Below, piece after piece: positions 59,945 to 64,000 of a stretch of DNA of 64,000 nt. Origin of the DNA: JAEUIA01 sp038330085 (lineage in GTDB: Bacteria > Planctomycetota > UBA1135 > GCA-002686595); NCBI GenBank assembly GCA_038330085.1, contig JBBQNP010000002.1, positions 29,293 through 93,292 of the forward strand, in the 5' to 3' direction. The position numbers and the translations under genes were made by a program. The notes under the pieces were generated by a model. The model was not told where the DNA came from, made no database searches, and saw only the letters and a program-made list of their open reading frames with translations. The first letter of the stretch is position 1. Every line of letters begins with the position of its first letter.

Positions 59945-60853
59945 CTACGCAGGCGCCCAACCTTTCATCCAGTGCCGGCCGGTGTTGGTGGCGAGGAGCT
60001 TCGTCGCGACACTGCGCTCGAAGGAAATCGTGGCGATGTGGTATGCGGTCAGGACGAGGTCCTGGAAAGACTGGTCCGCTTCCATGTCCTCGATGGTCAG
60101 CCCTTCTCGTCTGGCTTCGTCGCGCCCGATCCTCCGGCCGTGGCTTTTGTGCTTGCCGGCGTCGTTGAAGTGTTGAGCAATCGCCTCGGCGACCTCCACC
60201 CGGTCAGGTCGGCCTGATAGCATGTACCGCGCAAGCCACTTCCCGACCATCTCCTCGCCGTACTGCAGTGCGTACTGAGCTTGCACCAGCAAGGCGGGGC
60301 CGAGGGATTGGAGGACGGGAGCCCACGCATGCGCGACTTTCACGTCGGCCGTGATCTCTGCCTTCGCCTTCTCGAACTGGTCGACGATGGCCCGCGCGGA
60401 CACCATGCCGCCGTGGAGGCCGAGTTGCGGATCGATGGGGCCCAACTGGCTCTGCCGTCCCAACACGATGCGATCCGAGGCTAAGGCGATCATCGTTCCT
60501 GCCGACATCGCGTAGGTGGGGACGACGACCTCGAGCGCGGGGAACTTGGCTCGCAAGTACTCCACAAGGGTCTCCGCCGCGTTGGTGAGCCCGCCGGGGG
60601 TGTGGAGTAGCAGGGTGAGCGGCTGCTTCCAGTTCATCCCGAAGATCACGGACATGAACCCGTTCAGATCCTCGGAGGTGATCTGGATGGTCTGGGCAGG
60701 GGCGAAGGGCTTCTGCAGGAACGCCGAAGCGTAGAACACGACGTTGGAGCCGTTGCGCTGGGCGCTGAGCTTGGTGAGCGTCTCGGTCTGCTGGTTGCGC
60801 AACCAAGTCGACTTGCTGGCATCGTCGGGAAGGCGCTCGAACTCTGCGCCCAT
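59945..60853 (-). CDS. SDH-family Clp-fold serine protease (ClpP/SppA-like)
   Basis: The 302-residue protein has the Clp/crotonase fold of the SDH (serine dehydrogenase proteinase-like, PF01972) family. The oxyanion segment LLLHTPGGLTNAAETLVEYL, the catalytic serine in PTYAMSAGTMIALASDRIVL near residue 117, and the following QLGPIDPQL are intact. No signal peptide or membrane helix is present, so it acts in the cytoplasm. A 68-residue protein is encoded just upstream. The neighbouring HIRAN gene follows by 53 bases on the same strand. Such proteases are occasionally found in defence loci; the substrate is unknown. Confidence 0.85.
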   Translation of the reverse strand: MGAEFERLPDDASKSTWLRNQQTETLTKLSAQRNGSNVVFYASAFLQKPFAPAQTIQITSEDLNGFMSVIFGMNWKQPLTLLLHTPGGLTNAAETLVEYLRAKFPALEVVVPTYAMSAGTMIALASDRIVLGRQSQLGPIDPQLGLHGGMVSARAIVDQFEKAKAEITADVKVAHAWAPVLQSLGPALLVQAQYALQYGEEMVGKWLARYMLSGRPDRVEVAEAIAQHFNDAGKHKSHGRRIGRDEARREGLTIEDMEADQSFQDLVLTAYHIATISFERSVATKLLATNTGRHWMKGWAPA

Positions 60854-60902
60854 TTCGATCGAGGAGTGCGAGATCGTTCCAGGAGGGCATGCGCCCTCCG
60901 AG

Positions 60903-61109
60903 TTACCCGACGGTCAGGGTGAGCGGAAGGTCGGTCCGCGGAGGTCGGTCCACGGAAGGGGCCGCGACGAGTCGCGCCAGGCTGCTCAACTGGGCCGCTT
61001 CGAGGTAGTCGCGGTACTGTGCGCCGGCCTTCTCGAGGACCTCGATAACGGCCTGCTCTCCGGGCGAAAGTGCCTTCGGGCTCTGGTCTTTGTCTTCGCG
61101 CGGTTGCAT
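60903..61109 (-). CDS. small protein upstream of SDH protease
   Basis: The ATG at 61109 gives 68 residues, MQPREDKDQSPKALSPGEQAVIEVLEKAG..., largely helical and polar with no membrane segment. I do not recognise a family. It precedes the protease gene by 49 bases in the same direction, as small companion genes often do, and could be an adaptor or substrate of the protease. Coding status rests on codon use and position. Confidence 0.5.
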   Translation of the reverse strand: MQPREDKDQSPKALSPGEQAVIEVLEKAGAQYRDYLEAAQLSSLARLVAAPSVDRPPRTDLPLTLTVG

Positions 61110-61338
61110 GGGATTGGGAATCGCCGGTCCAGTCTACTCCCCATCGGCGGGGGCTGTCCGCGACCGAAAGGGCCTCACCAGAGCGAGACGTCGAAGCGGT
61201 CGATTCCCCGTTTTGCCGTGCGGGGTCGAGGGTTGCCGGCGCGTAGTCGCGGCGAAGATGCAGGTGGTTCCCGGACACCCACCGACTGGCCGGTCTCTAG
61301 CCGTCCACGACTGGCCGCCTTTGAGATGTCCACCGAGG

Positions 61339-61865
61339 GTACGAGGTCATTCTCGAACAGCCGACCAGCGTCAGACCGCTTCGATCCCCGTGGAGGTCAG
61401 GTACGCAAACGTCTCGTCGTAGAACTCGGGCAGCCTTGTCGGATCCTGAGGGTCACCAGGCGGAACGAAGATCGCCATCCCCTGTCGCGCGCGCGTCAGA
61501 AGCACGCGATAGGCGTTCACCAGGTACTGTTGCGCCATCGTGTCCTTGATCTGCTTCCACTGCCTGCCGTGGAACTTGCGGTGCAGCCACTTGCCGTTCC
61601 TCATTCGCAGATCCGCATCCCACGTCGCGCAGATCCAGTCGAGCTCGAGCCCCTGGACCTGGAACTCGGTGGCTGCGTCCTCGAGGTAGTAGGACGAGCG
61701 CGTGTCGTCGTGTTCGTCGAGGAACCAGTGGACCGGGTCGATCTTCGCGCGCACGTCGATCGCGTGCGGCTTGAGTCGTTCCGCTTGTGACGATGCAACG
61801 AGCCCGTATCGCTCGGTTCCGCGTGCCTGGGCTCGAACCCAAGCCTTGGCGCGGTGGAGATCGCG
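61339..61865 (-). repeat. 527-bp direct repeat, copy 2 (DUF2075 3' end)
   Basis: Partner of the copy at 56458-56984 in the same orientation, 4881 bases away. It forms the 3' end of the longer DUF2075 relic. Recombination between the copies would delete the helicase, HIRAN and protease genes. Confidence 0.85.
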
Positions 61866-62570
61866 CGTGATGACGAGCGGGTAGCGCGGCCGCAGTTCGC
61901 CGTACAGGTCACGAGCGGTCTGGGTGTCACGATCGAGCAGGGCCTTCACGAATCCGGAGACGCGCTCGGCGCGGAAGGATCGCATGGAGACGGAGAGGTG
62001 GAGATCATCCCTCCAGTGAACGTGGGGCCGATCGCGCAGAGCCTCGATCGCGTCACCCGCGCCGTACTCCGAGTCCGTCAAGCGGCTGGAGATGAAGACC
62101 CGCCAGTCGGAGAAGTGAGTGCGGACCGCGTCGAGCCAGGCCTGGATGCCCGCTTCGCCGTCGTGGATTTCCTGTCCGCCGCCGACGAGGCAGACCGCGA
62201 CGGTCCAGTCGGGTCTGCGGTTCATGTACGCGAGTTGGAATTCGGGTTCGGACTGACTGAAGCCGGAGATGTTCTTCTTCGTCTTCATGAAGCTCGCGGT
62301 CTTGCGCTGGTTCCAGGCGCGTTGGGCTTCGTCGAAGACGACGACGCGCTCGATCGGCGGTTCGTTTGATTTCAGGCCGGCGTCGCGGAAGTGGTGCACG
62401 TTCTGGATGAAGGGTTTGACGCGTTGAGCGACGTCGCCCTTGCGCACTTTGTCGCCCTCAGCACGCAAGCGCTTGTATTCGTCGCGAACGAGCGCTTCGC
62501 AGAGGACCTTGACGAGCGGGCCGTTGCCGGAGAGGAAGACGGCGTGAGCGGGATCCTCGCGAGTTGATCG
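61371..62570 (-). pseudogene. DUF2075 helicase lacking its N-terminal part and Walker A
   Basis: The frame is open from the base after the methyltransferase stop (62571) to a stop at 61371, 399 codons. It begins in the middle of the family: EDPAHAVFLSGNGPLVKVLCEALVRDEYKRL, then KPFIQNVHHFRDAG, Walker B VVVFDEAQRAWNQRKTASFM, and ends with intact motifs V and VI (TEFQVQGLELDWICATWD, YRVLLTRARQG). The upstream nuclease/N-terminal and Walker A portions are missing; the only starts are weak (TTG 62468). It therefore looks like a deletion relic fused in frame behind the methyltransferase stop codon. Confidence 0.75.
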
Positions 62571-63875
62571 TTACGGCCGATTCGCCTCGACGTAGTCGCT
62601 GAGTGCTTCCATGAAATCAACCCTCGGACGGAGTCGCCCTTCCGCACGCGCCCGCCTCAGCCGCATGAGCACTCCGCTCGCCGCGCGGAAGGAGAGCGGT
62701 TGAACGTGGCGATGTCGTCGGCCCCGAGAGAGTATCGGCATCGCGGTGAGTAGCGACCTCGATGATCCTTCGGATGGACAATCGGGCTGCGCGGTCGCGG
62801 CGAAGGCTTGGCCGCCGATGCCGAATGCTGCGTTTGGCCAGGATCGGCTGCCGTCACGGATGAACTGCTCCCCCATCTCCGTAACTCGAACGGGCGACAA
62901 CAATCGTCGGCCCACCCACTCGGCGACGCGCACAGGTACCGCGTTTCCCACGTAGGACCAACGGGCATTCTTCCGATGGAGCTTGGGATCGACCGCTGTC
63001 CAGCCCGGAGGGAATCCCTGAGCTCGTTCGGCGAGTTCGATGGACGGAGTCGCGAACTTGTTGGTGTCTCGAAACCAAATTGCAGGTGGAGATGGGATCC
63101 CGAGACCAGATCCACCCTTGAGCGTGGGGAACGCTTCGGGTGCCCATCCGATTCCTCGGTTGCCCTCGGTCCAGTAGAAGCCGAAGCAGTTCCCGTCGTC
63201 CGGGTCGGAGCCGATCGAACGAGGCTCATCACTTCTATCGTCGGAGGCATCGAACAGGACCGCGCGCGGGTCATCTTCGGGCGAGCGGGAGGCCAGAAAG
63301 AAGACACGACGGCGACGCTGCGGGAGGCCGAAGTGGATCGCATCGAGAACCCGGTACGCCCATGATTGGTAGCCGAGTTCCTCGAACCCCTGCACGACGC
63401 GCTCCATCGCGCGACCGGATTGCAGACGAAGCATGAACGGCACGTTCTCGAAGAGCACCCAGCGCGGGGCCTTGCCCCGGCGCTTAGCGGAGGCGAGCAG
63501 GCGGAAGACCTCACTGACCAGCCCGCTCTTGTTGCCGTCGATGCCGACGGTCAGCCCCGCTTGACTCAGGTCCTGGCAAGGAAACCCGGCTGTCACGAGT
63601 TCGGCATCGTCGAGATCTCTCAGCTCTCGCACGTCCGCGTGAACCTCACGCTTCAGTTTGAACTTCGCCGCGAGGATCGACCGCGCTCCAGCGTCGATCT
63701 CGCACACCAGTCGCAATCCATTGGCGTCGAAACCGGCTCGGTGCAAGCCCGACTCGATTCCGCCGATGCCCGTGAAGAGGGATGCGACGCGACAGCTCGC
63801 GCGGAGGGGAGGAGTAGCGCGAACTACATTGAGCACCTCATCAGGTCTGACAGTCTTGGACGTGGTGAAAGCCAT
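62571..63875 (-). CDS. DNA cytosine-5 methyltransferase
   Basis: The ATG at 63875 has GGAG five bases upstream and gives 434 residues; ATG 63878 or GTG 63944 are alternatives. Conserved C5-methyltransferase motifs are intact: I SLFTGIGGIESGLHRAGF, IV TAGFPCQDLSQAG with the catalytic Cys, VI VLFENVPFML, VIII LPQRRRRVFFLASRS, and X YVGNAVPVRVAEWVG. The target-recognition region lies between VIII and IX. A ~100-residue tail follows motif X. No cognate restriction endonuclease gene is visible, so it may be a solitary methyltransferase, or the modification arm of the nearby nuclease-helicase system. Confidence 0.92.
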   Translation of the reverse strand: MAFTTSKTVRPDEVLNVVRATPPLRASCRVASLFTGIGGIESGLHRAGFDANGLRLVCEIDAGARSILAAKFKLKREVHADVRELRDLDDAELVTAGFPCQDLSQAGLTVGIDGNKSGLVSEVFRLLASAKRRGKAPRWVLFENVPFMLRLQSGRAMERVVQGFEELGYQSWAYRVLDAIHFGLPQRRRRVFFLASRSPEDDPRAVLFDASDDRSDEPRSIGSDPDDGNCFGFYWTEGNRGIGWAPEAFPTLKGGSGLGIPSPPAIWFRDTNKFATPSIELAERAQGFPPGWTAVDPKLHRKNARWSYVGNAVPVRVAEWVGRRLLSPVRVTEMGEQFIRDGSRSWPNAAFGIGGQAFAATAQPDCPSEGSSRSLLTAMPILSRGRRHRHVQPLSFRAASGVLMRLRRARAEGRLRPRVDFMEALSDYVEANRP

Positions 63876-64000
63876 CATGTCTCCGAACACGGCACGGGCA
63901 CCACGCGGCCAATTGCACCATAAGAAGGGGATGAACTCGAGCACCGTCTACGGAACTGAGGTCGAAGCGCGACCAGCAGGCCGTCATTCGGCTACTTGCG

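Noticed and set aside
56458..61865. Composite transposon interpretation of the 527-bp repeats
   Set aside because: The repeats contain helicase coding sequence only; no transposase, terminal inverted repeats or target duplications were seen.
1..64000. tRNA, rRNA or riboswitch genes
   Set aside because: I saw no cloverleaf with conserved T-loop bases, no rRNA segments and no recognisable riboswitch core; a covariance-model scan would be needed to be sure.

Overview
The window is high-GC bacterial chromosome from an organism with a Gram-negative-type envelope: two RND efflux systems, an outer-membrane factor, lipoprotein signals and periplasmic c-type cytochromes. No ribosomal RNA, tRNA or core phylogenetic marker is present, so the lineage cannot be fixed. 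The mix of families (PhoX-like phosphatase, a giant RND/outer-membrane-factor fusion, an SO2930-like diheme cytochrome, many small toxin-antitoxin units) would fit a planctomycete or another large-genome environmental bacterium, but this is only an inference. No CRISPR array, transposase, integrase or prophage structural gene was seen.

Layout. 1-9 kb: the N-terminal part of a PhoX-type phosphatase (minus strand), then a TetR repressor with an operator-like palindrome, an RND adaptor lipoprotein, and a 1570-residue protein fusing the RND pump to its outer-membrane channel. 9-11.4 kb: an aldo/keto reductase converging on an SRPBCC-ArsR operon preceded by two matched operator-like palindromes. 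11.8-23.6 kb: a stress and membrane-lipid region with an SDR/DUF2867 protein, an SRPBCC protein, a double-fasciclin lipoprotein beside an ECF sigma/RskA-type anti-sigma pair (as in mycobacterial SigK), a B12-binding regulator, and a tightly coupled six-gene operon (DUF1295, CFA-like methyltransferase, FAD oxidoreductase, DUF1365, second CFA-like methyltransferase, DUF2878). 23.7-32.7 kb: hemerythrin-like protein, two c-type cytochromes, two flavin-split-barrel proteins (one with GAF and a possible winged helix), DUF1206 protein, antiporter-EIIA fusion and BON-MscS channel.

33-48 kb: two paralogous Fic genes 13.8 kb apart carry the same operator layout to the base. Between them lie a GHKL ATPase, a decayed nucleotidyltransferase/winged-helix pair, a second RND pump with its adaptor, a cupin, a diiron ferritin-like protein divergent from a TetR regulator, and malic enzyme.

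48-64 kb is an accessory, defence-like island: a large unknown protein with a C-terminal antitoxin-like segment, an AbiEi/AbiEii pair, an uncharacterised two-gene unit and the wreck of a second copy, ParD/ParE plus a relic of another ParE, two HIRAN-like paralogs, an intact nuclease-helicase (DUF2075 type), an SDH-type Clp-fold protease with a small partner, a cytosine-5 DNA methyltransferase, and two relics of another DUF2075 helicase that form 527-bp direct repeats around the intact module. The helicase/HIRAN/protease group is the best candidate for an undescribed system here, and the relics show repeated gain and decay of such modules.
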